A stretch of 64,000 nucleotides of DNA from Lunularia cruciata. Its lineage: Eukaryota; Streptophyta; Marchantiopsida; Lunulariales; Lunulariaceae. The stretch is from the NCBI GenBank assembly GCA_948567375.1, contig OX419758.1, forward strand, positions 5,647,001 through 5,711,000, in the 5' to 3' direction. This document shows, piece after piece, positions 33,340-44,765 of this stretch (the first letter of the stretch is position 1; each line of letters starts with the position of its first letter). The position numbers and the translations under genes were made by a program. The notes under the pieces are model-generated. The model was not told where the DNA came from, searched no databases, and was given only the letters and a program-made list of their open reading frames with translations.

Positions 33340-34760
33340 CTTGGGAGCCAGATCTTGAACCCAAGCTTACTAGAGAGGACAGACGGAGGGTTTGGAGGTT
33401 CTTGAGGAACCACATGAGTTGTTTTGTCTTCAGTATGAAGGATTTGGATGCTCTGAAGGGACTTGGTATATGGATTGAGCTGACTAGCAAGACACCAATT
33501 TTCCGACATCCTTATCAATATAGTGAGATGGAGAGGACATTGATTCAGAGCCGGAGTAGTGACCTTTTTGAGGCTAGTTTGGTAGAGATTTCACATGGAG
33601 AGTATGCATCAACGACAATGATGCTAGCCAAGAAGGATATGCATGGTAACTAGACATATAGACGGATGTGTGGAGATTACCGTCCTACCAACTGATAGAC
33701 TAGGGCTGATCTACACTAGAGGAGATTTTTTATGCAATTGAGCATGCAAAGGTCTTCAGTACTTTGGATCTTTGAGCGGGATATCATTAGTTGCCGATCA
33801 AGGAGGAGGATAAGTCCAAGATAGCATTTTGGGCTATTGATCCTCACGGCAAGGATGTGTTATATCAGTGGAGATTCTTACCGTTTGGGTCATGTTGAGT
33901 TCCAAAGGGTCATTGATAGCATCCTAGCTGGATTGGATTTTGCTCGGTGCTATATTGATGGCATTTTGGTCTATAGCACTACTGTGGAGGAGCATGAGAG
34001 AAAATTGTTGGAGGTGTTTGAGAGGTTGAGATCCCATGGACTCAAATTAGATCTTGGGAAGTATAGGTTCTTCCATGAGCAGGTTGAGTATTTGGGTCAC
34101 ACTATCTACCCCGGAGGACTTGGTGTTTAGCAGACCAAGGTGGAGTCTATTGCACTTATTCCTTGGCCTACGGATGTGAGTAGAGTGCAAGCAGTCCTTG
34201 GGTTCGCAAACTTCTATCACCGCTAAGTTAGAGGATTTAGTGCCATTGCCAAGGCCTTGACGAAGCTGACCAAGCTTACATATGAGTGGTGTTGGGGAGA
34301 TGAGCAGGAGAGAGCTTTTGTAGAGCTCAAGGAGAGGTTGACATCTGCTCCTATTTTGAGGAGACCGATCAGAGGATGACTATTTCAGGTTCAACTCATT
34401 GGAGTATGTTGGGGCTTGGAGCAGTGCTCACCCAACATGATGATGAGAAGAAGGAGTTTATGGTGGCCTATGCTAGTCATTCCAACAATTCAGCAGAGGT
34501 AAAGTATAGTTCATATGAGGGAGAGTGCTTGGCAACATTTTGGGCAAGAGCACATTTCTGATGTTACCTATTTGGTAACCCCTTCACTCTCATCACTGAT
34601 CATCAGCCACTGAAGTGGTTGATGGAGTCCAACAAGCTTTCAAGGAAGCTTGCACGATGGGCTCTGATTTTTTAAGAGTATGATTTCACGGTTGTTCATA
34701 GACTTGGAGTGGTGAACCATGATGCAGATGGGTTGAGTAGAAACCCATGTCTCAGCCAGT
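33340..34760 (+). pseudogene. B1 reverse transcriptase and RNase H
   Basis: RT begins with a stretch related to the fingers region (PIFRHPYQYS, AKKDMHGN) and continues over several frames. The palm motif reads YIDGILVYS; the second catalytic Asp is replaced by Gly, whereas B0 keeps YIDD. RNase H follows with AYASHSNN, SSYEGECLA and ITDHQPLKWLM. In-frame stops and frame changes occur throughout. Confidence 0.8.
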
Positions 34761-35079
34761 AGGATCAGACTAGAGCACATTGGCATGATGAGACAGATGA
34801 GGAGATGGTGCTAGGTTGGCATGCATTGGCCTTTCTGTGTATATTTTCAGAGGCTTTGGTGATATCTCTCTTAGTGCATAAAGGAGGAGTTATTGAGGTC
34901 ATAGATCCAGAGAGTGAAGATATTGGCACAGTTCAGCGAGACATTCATGATGATGTCTTAGTGATAGACTATCTTTTCACTGGTGTTGTGGGTGGTATAG
35001 TTGGGGCCAAGGAGAGAGATCATGTTCTTTAGCAAGCCAGACGGTTTAGATTGGAAGGCAGACACCTTTTGCATGTATG

Positions 35080-35740
35080 AGAAGGTGGTAGAGTGCGAGT
35101 AGTACCACTTCCATCTCATGGTCCGTCATGCTCATGAGGAGCTAGGACATTTTGGAGTAAAGCATACACATAGCTTACTCCAGAGTCATTATTGGTGGTG
35201 CAATATGCAGACCAAGGTACAACAATTTGTTGCCAAATGTATGGTTTTTGACCAAGTTAGAGCATCATTCAATGCTCCTACGCCATAGTTACACCCATTA
35301 CCTATCATGGGATTGGGTTACCACTGGAGTTTGCACTTTGTTGGACCTTTACTGCTGACTGTGAGACATCATCGGTATGTTTTGGTGATGGTGGAGCACT
35401 TCTCCAAGTGGATTGAGTTGGTGGCACTTCTTGACAAGTCTAGTAAAGGGATAGCTTACTCGTTCTTGGATTGAGTTCTTAGTCATTTTGGTGCACCAGC
35501 TGAGGTTCTGACTGATCAAGGTACAAAGTTCTTGGGGGAGTTTTTGGTCTTGTGTGACAAGGCTTTGTTTGTACTATATCACAAGATCACCTTGAGGCAG
35601 ATGGCTTAGTAGAGAGAGTGGTTCAGACGGTGAAGAGAGGATTGCAAAAGTATGGTTTGTAGAGAGGCCTCTTGGGAGATTGGGATCTCTAGTTACCTTG
35701 TTGGCCATGGGCTATTGATTCAGCCAGCAAGCCTCCTTAG
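35080..35740 (+). pseudogene. B1 integrase
   Basis: The zinc region (AHEELGHFGVKHTHSLL, then a KCMVF pair with the last Cys lost), the core with LHFVGPL where LDFVGPL is expected (first Asp changed to His), and LTDQGTKF with the second Asp are readable. Stops interrupt it near 35475, 35610 and 35660. Confidence 0.75.
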
Positions 35741-36224
35741 CATCCTTCTCTCCATACTTTCTACTCTATGGACGAGATCTAGATTTACTTGCAGCCATTC
35801 GTTGAGATGCTACTGTAGTTTTGGACTTGGATGACCCCCCTGATGTATGGATGAGCGCATGTTCTCAAGGGGCAGAGATCTTTCGGAGAGTGATGCCAAT
35901 GGCCTTTGAGACCTTGGTGATTGCTCAGCATAGAGATACTTTAAGTTATGCTATCATTTGAGGAGAAGGTTATAGACCCTCGATCCGTTGATTTCATCCA
36001 GGAGACTATGTATATCTATAGCAGACAGCACCAACAACACTTGATGTTTTGACAAGCCGCACTATCTTGAGAGTGCATGAGGTTTTGCCACCTAGAGTCC
36101 TTGTGTTAGAATGACATGATGGTGTTGTTTAGAAGGATCATGTGCGCAATTGTGCGCCATGCCACCTTCCAACATTGATGGTACTATGGACCCAAGCTTG
36201 GCACTTGTCAGTGCAGGCTTGAGG

Positions 36225-36359
36225 TGTATGTTATGTGGCTCTTCTTGTGGAGTTACTACTATGTTAGTATGTGATAGCTGTTCAAGAGGATGGCATATAG
36301 CATGTATGACTCCTCCCCTCATGGTGGTTCCTCAAGGATAGTGGTTATATCCTAGATGT
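36225..36359 (+). pseudogene. B1 PHD-finger segment after integrase
   Basis: Reads C-M-L-C, then CDSC, GWHIAC, MTPPL and WLYPRC in one frame. Spacing is C-x2-C-x11-C-x2-C-x4-H-x2-C-x14-Y-x2-C, the Cys4-His-Cys3 pattern of a PHD finger with the seventh ligand mutated to Tyr and one TAG just before the Trp. The B0 copy (42404-42538) has the same spacing and keeps that Cys. It follows the integrase C-terminal region (VLPPRVLVLE-like). PHD fingers bind histone H3 tails; a targeting role is inferred. Confidence 0.7.
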
Positions 36360-36534
36360 ATTTGACCTATAGCTAGTTCATTCTTTATATGGTATAGATT
36401 GTAGACAAGCAACTAACGATGCGGCTCGATAGCACCTGGCCTCTTGATCTTTGCCCATCATAGTGTATACCATATACTTGGAGTAGATGGCTATTTGGAG
36501 TTAGAGGGACCTAACCACCAGCTAGCAAGGCAAT

Positions 36535-36637
36535 TGTGGCACTTTAGAGCTTATGTATGACTTATGTGTGAGTTGTGCTTCTATAGTGTATGATATTGAG
36601 CGATGTATGTTGTGTTGCAATGTATATACGCATGACA
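36535..36637 (+). repeat. 105-bp LTR-end segment, copy upstream of B1 3' LTR body
   Basis: Starts TGTGGCACTTTAG and ends GCATGACA. It recurs at 37112-37216, and in B0 at 42713-42808. It is preceded by a purine-rich AAGGCAAT run (AGAGGGCAAT in B0), which could be a polypurine tract. Confidence 0.75.
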
Positions 36638-36639
36638 AC

Positions 36640-37110
36640 TGTCACGCCATTTGTAGTGTCGCATCTAGATTGCTTGGACACTGGAGTTGCAGTGATAGTA
36701 ATTAGAGTTATTTCAAAAATTTCTCAAAGACTACTTTCCGATAGTCAGATTTTGTGTTTGGGGTACGGACTTCACAGTGAGGCCCACCATCACTTTGCAC
36801 CATTTGCACCGTTTGCACCATCAAGTGTGCCGTTAGTGGGACCGTTAGGGTTTCAGACCTAGCTTGAGTCCAGGGGGTATACATTTTGAAGTGCAGCTCC
36901 AAAGTGCTCACTTCTCTGATGTTGAGCCTTCAAGTTCCTGGCTATGGTGGACAGAGGCCGACTAGTGTCACCTAGATTCTCTTAGCTAGAGTGGGTGTGG
37001 CTTGACTGTTATCAGTGCCTAGTTGTTGGCAATTTATTGAGTGATAGATCAAGTTCTGATCTGATCTGAGTTGAGTTGAGTTGAGTTTAGAGTGGTAAAC
37101 AATCTGATTA
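36640..37110 (+). repeat. B1 3' LTR body
   Basis: Starts TGTCACGCC, matching the split 5' copy (19593-19736 plus 27552-27857). It gives the uninterrupted version of the A3 insertion site. Confidence 0.82.
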
Positions 37111-37111
37111 T

Positions 37112-37216
37112 TGTGGCACTTTAGAGCCTATGTATGACTTATATGTGAGTTGTGCTTCTATAGTGTATGATGTTGATAGCAATGCATGTTGTGTAGCAAT
37201 GTATATATGCATGACA
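37112..37216 (+). repeat. 105-bp LTR-end segment at the right terminus of B1
   Basis: Second copy of 36535-36637. It ends TGACA directly against the CCAT target duplication. Confidence 0.75.
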
Positions 37217-37220
37217 CCAT

Positions 37221-38929
37221 AGAGAGGAGAGGTTGGTAGATAAGTCAAACATCCCCAATCTTTCACATCTTGAAGGCACTACAAACAACATCCATGGCTC
37301 CTAAATGTCCTAGTGTAGATGTGGTAGGTGGTGATGGAGTACAAGATGGAGTAGATACTAGTCAACCAACTACTTCTATAGAGACTACGTCTAGTACAAT
37401 GTTGGGAGTGGCTTAATTGATTATGTGTTTCCCTTTGTTCTCAACCAAGTGATATGTTTACATTCCAAGTTGACCTAGCTCCAATGTTTTGGTTGGCGGC
37501 CATACTTTGTGAGAGTAGGGATGGTGTGATTCTTACTTCTAGAGTAGAGGTGGTTGATAGTCAAGCCAACTTGGTTGAGGAGCATAGGATTCATTTGGCT
37601 ACCAATGGTTATGGTAAGCAATAGTTTTTGGGTTGGAGGAGTTGCCAACTAGACTTGCATTTGAGCAAGCTAGGTTCATACTTGGAGTTGTCCTATTGGA
37701 CAACCAAAGTGAGATTTTTCATTTGATGGGACCTTTAGGAAAGTTTTATACACCACAAAGTGTCTTATTAGACTTTGTGCATAGCTTCTTATGTTGGGGA
37801 AGGGTATAGTTGTCTATCTTGGGCTACAAAAGATCAATGTGGAGAGATATCTATTTCAAATCCAAACATCTCAAAGAGGTGGTTCTACACAATACATCAT
37901 ATGTGGAGAGCTCATTGTCTAGACTCAGCTTGATCATATGACTATTAGTTTTTTGTTGAGAGCTCATGCCATTACAATAGTTGTGGAGTCATATGATGTG
38001 TTAGTTGGTGGAGCAATGTTATATTCTGTGGGTTTCAACATTGACTATTGAGAGGAGACAACATCCTATACGCCAAGTTGGCAGTAAGGTGAGAGATATG
38101 TATGTTGCCTATCAATGCACTTTAGTAGTAGCAATCTTGGCTCACCATAGTCAAGGACCATGGTATCAAGTTCAACATTCAATGGTTTTGTTACTTGGCC
38201 TGGGAGTTACTGGAAGAGAACATCCATATGGAGGATACTCTAATACTAGAGGACATCAATTGGATTTGGAATATGAATGGGGTTGTTTCATCCACCTTGG
38301 ATGTGCCATTTGTGAAGTTCTAATGAGGCATTGAAGTAGCATATGGATTAGTAGGTACAATATGCTAAGAGTGGAGCCTTTGTATCACCAATAGACTAGT
38401 TTGAAGATGAGCCTCTATAGTCTATTACCTTGTCATCTTTGGATACCACACTTATTGCTTGGTAGTATCTAATGGAGTGAGTATCTAATTGGAGTTGTTT
38501 GGTGAGATCAACACTAGACTAGTTGTAGTACTATAGGCAAACATACATGTTTAGAGGTGCTTGTATGTGGAGAGAAATGAGATTGGTAGGCAAGTCTTTA
38601 TACATCATGTGACATACTTGGCCTATCAAAATCTTGAGTTATTACTGATGTCATAATCATGGATTACTAGAAGATCCTACCAACAAACAATTCATTGCTA
38701 GGGATGCAAGATGTAGATAAACATGGCCCTCTTTATTTGGTGATTTCTACATGGCCATGTTAGGGACATAACTATGCTCACCAAGGTCAAGGTCTATAAG
38801 ATTCCCATTCAAGAGTGTTTTGGGAGATGTTACTTATTATTATGACATCTATGGGTTCATGAAGTCATTTCTCTAACTTACACTTTAGAGAATGTCCATT
38901 TGATGGGTGATTCTTGCACATAGTTTTGT
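37221..38929 (+). pseudogene. B0 pol, protease-side region
   Basis: Aligns with B1 about 30755-32450, with numerous stops. The protease-like motif is shifted out of frame near 37780. It ends abruptly after GGGTGATTCTTGCAC, where foreign sequence begins. Confidence 0.75.
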
Positions 38930-39904
38930 CAAGAAAATAATCTATATGTTACATTGTTACTATTTAGTGTGGTAGGTAAATTAGTAAAAATTATATATGT
39001 TTAGTAAAATTGCTAGTTACATGCAATACTTTTGGATTACAACAATAATTTTCTAGTATTTGTATGAACTTTCTAGATAGTAACTTCAATAGTTACCAAA
39101 ATAGTTGGGCTGTTATATATTGTAGGTAGCCACTTTTGCAAGACTGTAATAGGAATTTTGAGGTTTGAAAAAGGAGTAGTGGATCAGGAGAGTTGAGAAT
39201 ATTGGAGGCAAGGGTTGTAATGTTCTTGAGTTTGAAGGGAAGTGGGAGTTTTGTTGTGTTACTATAGAGGAGCTCAGAGGGTTGAATAGTGCAGAGTTCA
39301 AGAAATGAGGAGGAGTGGTATTATTGGCATTGGCGACTGTGAGGTTTCTTTTCCCCCATGGGATAGAGAGAGAAGGAGGACAGGAAGAAATGAGGAGAAG
39401 GATTTTTTTTAAAGAAACCAAAAAGGAAAACATGAAGAGTATCTAAAGGAGAGAAGAGAAATTGAGAAGGAGGACAAGAAGAAACCAAGAGAAGGATTTT
39501 CAATAGAACATAGGACTGGAAAAATTGGAAGACTAAGAGTTTCTGAGAGGAAGGAGAACATGAAGAAACCAAGAGAAGGATTTTCAATAGAACAGAGGAC
39601 TAGAAAAATTGGAAGACTAAGAGTTTTTGAGAGGAAGGAGGACAGGAGGAAACCAAGACAAAGATTCCTGATAGAATAGAGGATGGGAAAAATTGGAGGG
39701 CTGAAAGGAAGTTAAACAGGGAGAAGAAAGGTAGAGAGTTCATGAAATCTAAAAGGAAGACAAGAAGCATATCAAAAGGAGAGAGGAGGGAAGAGAAATC
39801 GAGGAGGATAGGAAGAAACCAGGAGAAGGATTTTTGATATTTCAGAGGACTGGAAAAATTGGAAGATTGAGAGGAGTTTTTGAAAGGAAGGAGGACAGGA
39901 AGAA
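38930..39904 (+). other. Foreign AT-rich and purine-rich insertion in B0
   Basis: Replaces roughly 1.3 kb of B0 pol (B1 about 32450-33725). The first ~190 bp is AT-rich and unremarkable. From about 39360 it becomes a purine-rich tandem repeat. No terminal repeat or target duplication was found, so the mechanism is unclear. Confidence 0.55.
39360..39904 (+). repeat. ~84-bp purine-rich degenerate tandem repeat
   Basis: Units share AGAGAAGGATTTTC, then GACTGGAAAAATTGGAAGA, then AGGAAGGAGGACAGGA. The clearest units start near 39486 and 39569. The same repeat reappears at 56885-57420. Confidence 0.7.
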
Positions 39905-42400
39905 AAATTTTATGCGACTGGACATATTTGTGTCTTTAGTACTCTAGATCTTCAAGTAGGATATAATCAATTGCCAATTAGGGAGTAGGATAATTCCAAG
40001 ATAGTATTTTGGGATATTGATCCTCATAGCAAAGATATATTGTATCAGTGGAAATTCTTACCATTTGGGTTAAAGAACACATCTATTGGTTCTGAAGGGT
40101 CATGGACAAGATCCTAGCCAAATTGGATTTTGCTTGGTACTATATTGATGACATTTTGGTCTAAAGCATTATTGTGGAGGACCATGAGAGATATTTGTTT
40201 GAGGTGTCTGAGAGATTGAGATCTCATGGACTCAAACTACATCTTAGGAAGTGCAGATTCTTCTTTGAGCATGTTGAGTATGTGGGTCACATTATCTACC
40301 TTGGTGGACTTGGTATTTAGTAGACCAAGATGGAGACTATTGAATGTATTCCTCGGCCTACCAATGTGAGCAGAGTGCAAGTATTTCTTGGATTGGTAAA
40401 CTTCTATTGCCAATATGTTAGAGGATTTAGCGTCATTGCTAAGGCCTTGATGAAGTTAACCAAGCTTACACAAGAGTGGTGTTGAGGAGATAAGCAAGAG
40501 AGAGCTTTTATAGAGCTCAAGGAGAGGTTGACATTTACCCTATTCTTAGGAGACCAATTAGAGGACAACCATTCTAGGTTCATATTAATTGGAGTATGTT
40601 GGAGCTTGGAGCATGGAGCAATTCTCACTCAACACAATGATGAGGAGAAGAAAGTGTGGTGGCCTATGTTATTTGCTCCAACAATTCAAGGAAGGTGAAG
40701 TATAGTTCATATGAGAAAGAGTATTTGGCAACAATGTGGATAGTAGCAGATTTTTGATGTTACCTATTTGGTAGCTCTTTCACTCTCATCATTGATCATC
40801 AACCTCTAAAGTGGTTGATAGAGTCCAATAATGTTTCAAGGAAGCTTGCATGATGGGCTTTAATTTTACAAAAGTATGATTTTTATGGTTATTTAGAAAT
40901 TTGGAGTGGTGAACCATGATGTAGATGGGTTGAGTAGAAAACCATCTACATCATGTAAGATCAGACCTGAGCACTTTGGCATGGTGAGATAGATGAGGAA
41001 ATGGTGCCATGGTGGCATACATTTGCCTTTATATATTTTTTTAAGGTTTTGATGGTATCTCTCTCAATACAAACAAGAGGAGATGTTGAGATCTCAGATC
41101 TAGAGGGTGGAGATATTGTATAAATCAATGAGATATTCATGATGATATCTTAGTGATGGACTATCTTTGCATTAGTGTTGTGGGTGGTGCAATTGGTGCT
41201 AAGGAGAGAAACCATGTCTTTGAACAAGCCATGCATCTTAGCTTAGAGGGCATGCATCTTCTTCATGTAAGGGAGGATGGTAGAGTGCAAGTAGTACTCC
41301 TTCCATCTCAAAGACCACAATTTATATGATATGCTTATGAGGTGCTTGGACATTTTGAAGTAAAGCAAAAATATAGCTTACTCCAAAGTCATAATTGATG
41401 GTGCAATATGCAAACCAATGTATAGCAATTTGTTGCCAAATATATAGTTTTTGTTTAAGTTAGAGCATCATTTAATGCTCCTACACCATAATTACACCCA
41501 TTACCTATCATAAGGTTGGGTTACTGTTGTAGTTTGGAATCTATTGGACCTTTAATGTTGATTATAAGACATCATTGGTATGTTTTGGTTATGGTGGAGC
41601 ACTTACTCAAGTAGATTAAGTTGGTGGTACTTCCTAACAAATCTAGTGAAGGGACAAGTTACTCATTCCTAGGTTGGGTTCTTAGTCATTTTGGTGCACA
41701 AACGGATGTCTTGACTAATCAAGGTATAGAGTTCTTTAGATCTTGTGTAACAAGGCCTTGATTGATCATTGTACTACCTCCCAAGATCACCTTGAGGTAG
41801 ATGGCTTAGCAGAGATAGTGGTTCAAATGGTGACGAGAGGATTGCATAAATACGGTTTACAAAGAGGCCACTTGGGAGATTGGGATATTGGTTCAATTGG
41901 AAAGTCTCCTTAACATCCTTCTCTCCTTACTTTCTACTTTATGGATCCAAATTTACCTATAATAATTTATCATGATATTACTATAGTGTTAGATTTGGAG
42001 TTTATATGGAGATTATCCAGACATATGGTTGAACACATGTTCTTGATGGGTAGAGATATTTTGGAAAGTAATGTAGATGGCCTATGAGAACTTAGCAATT
42101 GCTTATTATAAGGATATCTTATGTTATGCTACTACTTGAAGGAGAGGCTATAAACTCTTGATCCATTGATTTCATCCAAGTGATTATGTATATCTACAAT
42201 AAACTACATTGACAACACTTGATGTAACTACATGTTGTACCATCTTGAGAATGCATGAGGTTTTGCCTTCCAAAGTCCTCATATTGGAAGGACATGATGG
42301 TGTTGTTTGGAAGGATCATGTCTACAATTGTATATCATGCCACCTCCTAAAAATTGATTGTACTATGGATCCAAGCTTGGTAGTTGTACATGTAGGCTTA
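39905..42400 (+). pseudogene. B0 reverse transcriptase to integrase
   Basis: Aligns with B1 from about 33728. RT keeps YYIDDILV near 40140 but a stop follows directly. RNase H and integrase segments are recognisable by alignment to B1 (for example DHQPLKWL near 40795). There are stops and indels throughout. Confidence 0.78.
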
Positions 42401-42403
42401 TGA

Positions 42404-42538
42404 TGTATGTTATGTGACTCTTTTGGTGAAGCTACTTCTATGTTGGTGTGTGATAGTTGTTTGAAAGGATGGCATATGTCATGTATGACTCCTCCTTTCA
42501 TGTTGCTTCTTAAAGTATAGTGGCTATGTCCTTAATGT
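42404..42538 (+). pseudogene. B0 PHD-finger segment
   Basis: Same length as the B1 copy, in one frame: C-M-L-C, VCDSC, GWHMSC, MTPPF, WLCP, stop, C. The Cys lost in B1 is present here, so the ancestor had a full Cys4-His-Cys3 set. Two stops interrupt it (42401-42403 just before, and 42533-42535). Confidence 0.7.
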
Positions 42539-42712
42539 ACTTGGCTCATAATTATATCACTCCTTATATGATATAGATTATAGAAAATCAACTAACAATG
42601 GGGCTTGATAGCACCCAGCCTCTTGATCTTTGCCCACCATAGGACATATCACATACTTGTAAAAGATGGCTATTTGGAGTTAGAGGGACCTAACCGCCAA
42701 CTAGAGGGCAAT

Positions 42713-42905
42713 TGTAACACTTTAAAGCTCACTATATGAGTTGTGCTTTTATAGTTGTATGATGTTGAAAGCAATGTATGCTATGTAGCAACGTATATAT
42801 GCCCAACAATTGTCATGACATTTGCAATACCAAAGCTAGTTTGTTTGGACGCTAGAGTGTTAGTCTTGCAGTCATAGTTATACCAATAGTTGCTCAAAGA
42901 CTACT
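42713..42905 (+). repeat. B0 3' LTR fragment
   Basis: Contains the TGTAACACTTTA segment (42713-42808) then TGTCATGACA, the counterpart of the B1 LTR body start. It is truncated after CAAAGACTACTT, where transposase sequence begins. Confidence 0.7.
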
Positions 42906-43330
42906 TAGTGGTGGCCATCTTCCATCTCAGCATGTTGTCGCATACAACTTGCACGTTGATAGAATAGGATCCTTTCCTATTGAAAAAGGATCTCTCCATT
43001 AACTTTTGGTCTTTGCGCCAAGGAAATAATGTCCAGTCTACCAATTTGACACATCCTTGAAGACCCTTTGTGGCAAATACTTTGGAAATTCTGCCTCTTT
43101 CTTCTCTGTTGGGCCATACCACCTCCTTCTTGAGCACGGACACAATGGCTATCATTACTCTCTTTGTATAATTGATGGTTGAACCTACACTGATCCACTA
43201 TAAATTCATGCCCCTAGCCACATATGTTCCATTGTCGTTGTGTCAAAACCTGTCAAGCGCCACCGCAATTTGTAGCCAGAAAGGTGTTTGCAACCTATGA
43301 AACTCATTTTTAAACATCTCATGCTCTTCA
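42906..43330 (-). pseudogene. PIF/Harbinger (HARBI1-like) transposase fragment
   Basis: Minus-strand translation contains a conserved stretch: LQGCVKLVDWT (family pattern GCVGxIDGT with the first catalytic Asp), FPW, RPKV-like, FFNRKGSYSINVQVVCD. This is the core of plant DDE_4/HARBI1 proteins. Upstream (toward 43330) are ALDRF and a VGSTIN-like helix region. It is broken by a frameshift near 43150 and stops, and is truncated at its C-terminal end by the B0 LTR boundary. Confidence 0.75.
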
Positions 43331-44116
43331 ATCAACTTGAGCAATCAATGGAAGGACCGCAAATCCATTCAAACTAATGTTTTGAAAGCAGAAGTGTCAA
43401 GACATCTAAAGAAATAATGTACAAATTCTGTACTTCAAATGGTTACACTCCTTGTTGCCAGTATAGTTGGGAGTGTAAGAAATTCCATCATTTCATAATT
43501 ATCTTGTTTTCATCAAGTGCAAATTCATCATCATTCCAACTTTTGTTATTACTACATTTATCCCATTCCCATTCTAGAAGATTTTTGTCCCTATCTTCTT
43601 CCATCTCTAATATCCTTTTTTCCATTTATTTATTTTCCTTCACAAGCAATTGGCATGCATTGCATTGCAGCATTACTACCAAGCAACTAATGAAGAATTT
43701 AAAAAATTACACACCAATTTTAATCTCTTTGAATTTTATGATGCTTACAAGCACAATACACAGAAAAAGAATAAAATGTCCAAACTAGTTCAAACATTAG
43801 TTTGCAAAACCCACGGCCATCAAAATTCCTTCAAATTCCTTCATGATCCTCATTACACTATCGAATCAAAAACTAAATAAAAAATCCTCCTTGCACTACA
43901 CTTATTGCACGGCATTTTCTCGGTTCACAAACTAAATTAGTGCATCAAAACTCCTTCACTCCTTGCAATCACCAATTGGACTCAAAAGAATCCAAAACGG
44001 CAAAGACCTATTCTCCTCAACCGCTACCGCATGAACTTTCCATGGCATGACACTTGTATCAATTCAAATTCAACTCTTAATTTCTCATTAAAACTTCCGG
44101 GTTCATTAAGAGTTAT
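43331..44116. other. No gene recognised
   Basis: AT-rich. Small open frames at 43417-43788 are low-complexity (Ser/His/Phe rich). Nothing further supported. Confidence 0.5.
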
Positions 44117-44313
44117 GGTTCACAAAAATAATGACCCATAAGGATGTAATGGAGCTTTTGGTATTCCCATTAAAAGTTCAAGGTACCACTCGCGCTGCGC
44201 TGAGACCCTTACAAGTAAAAGTTCAATATGGTTCACAAAAATAATGACTCATAATGATATAACATTCCGGATTCCCCATACTAGTTCAAGGTACCCCTCG
44301 TGCTGAGACCCGG
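44117..44313 (+). repeat. Two ~90-bp direct repeats
   Basis: Units at 44117-44211 and 44230-44313 share GGTTCACAAAAATAATGAC at the start and a TTCAAGGTACC, GCTGAGACC end. They are imperfect in the middle. Confidence 0.7.
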
Positions 44314-44659
44314 ACAAAGTTTTATGAGTACCTATAAAAATGCTTACTGGTAATATAGGGGGTTTTTAATTTAGCCTTTTGGAGCACCCGTAGGAAAGCA
44401 TGCCGTGAGCTAACTGGTGCGTTCTTCGCTTTAAGAACTGTTCGCGGGGGGATGCCAAACTGGCCTCTACTTCTATTCCATAACCGATGTACAGATTGAT
44501 AAATGATAGGATAAAGCATAAGATCAGATCTGATCAATTCAGTTCTCTTAGCATCACGCATGTAGAGTGCTTCAAATCAGAGACCACTTATGTCTAGTTC
44601 ATCACTAACGTTCTACAAATATGCCACGCTTGAAACAGTAAAAGGCGACCGCGTAAGAA
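44314..44659. other. No gene recognised
   Basis: A 79-codon minus-strand frame (44322-44561) is present but matches no family I recognise. Base composition is more GC-rich than neighbours. Confidence 0.4.
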
Positions 44660-44765
44660 AACCGAAGGATAGGAAGACCCCATCAAGCCGTACAAGGGAG
44701 AGACAAAAAAGTACAAGGGAGAGACAAAAAAAAGGTAACCTGGGGCTGAGCCCCAGAAACCGCGT
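44660..44765 (-). repeat. LINE-type 3' tail fragment, inverted
   Basis: On the minus strand it matches the 3' tail of the LINE at 48446-48560 (GGGGCTTAGCCCC-like hairpin, CTCTCCCTTGTACGG, GATGGGxTCTT). A 17-bp unit GTACAAGGGAGAGACAA is duplicated here. Confidence 0.6.

Larger units (their letters stand above)
19593..37216 (+). mobile_element. Ty3/gypsy family B element B1, with A3 inserted in its 5' LTR
   Basis: Starts TGTCACACC and ends CATGACA, flanked by CCAT at 19589-19592 and 37217-37220. The termini form a 5-bp inverted repeat (TGTCA/TGACA). Without A3 it is about 9.8 kb, containing gag, protease, RT, RNase H, integrase and a PHD finger, all degenerate. Its ends are oddly arranged: a ~105-bp terminal segment is present before and after the 3' LTR body but missing from the 5' LTR. 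Confidence 0.82.
18931..42905 (+). mobile_element. Ty3/gypsy family B copy B0, oldest layer of the nest
   Basis: Pieces at 18931-19588 (gag), 37221-38929 and 39905-42905 (pol, PHD finger, LTR fragment) align in order with B1. Removing B1 (19593-37216) joins the gag around GGACC/CATAGAGAGG exactly where B1 reads continuously. Its left part was cut by A0. A foreign, purine-rich stretch (38930-39904) replaces about 1.3 kb of pol. Its right end is cut in the LTR at about 42905. It has stops throughout. Confidence 0.82.

Noticed and set aside
43417..43880. Two overlapping plus-strand ORFs
   Set aside because: Low-complexity, His/Ser/Phe-rich, with no domain and no homologue in the window.
44322..44561. 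79-codon minus-strand ORF, possibly organelle-derived
   Set aside because: No recognisable organellar gene; the suspicion rests only on composition.
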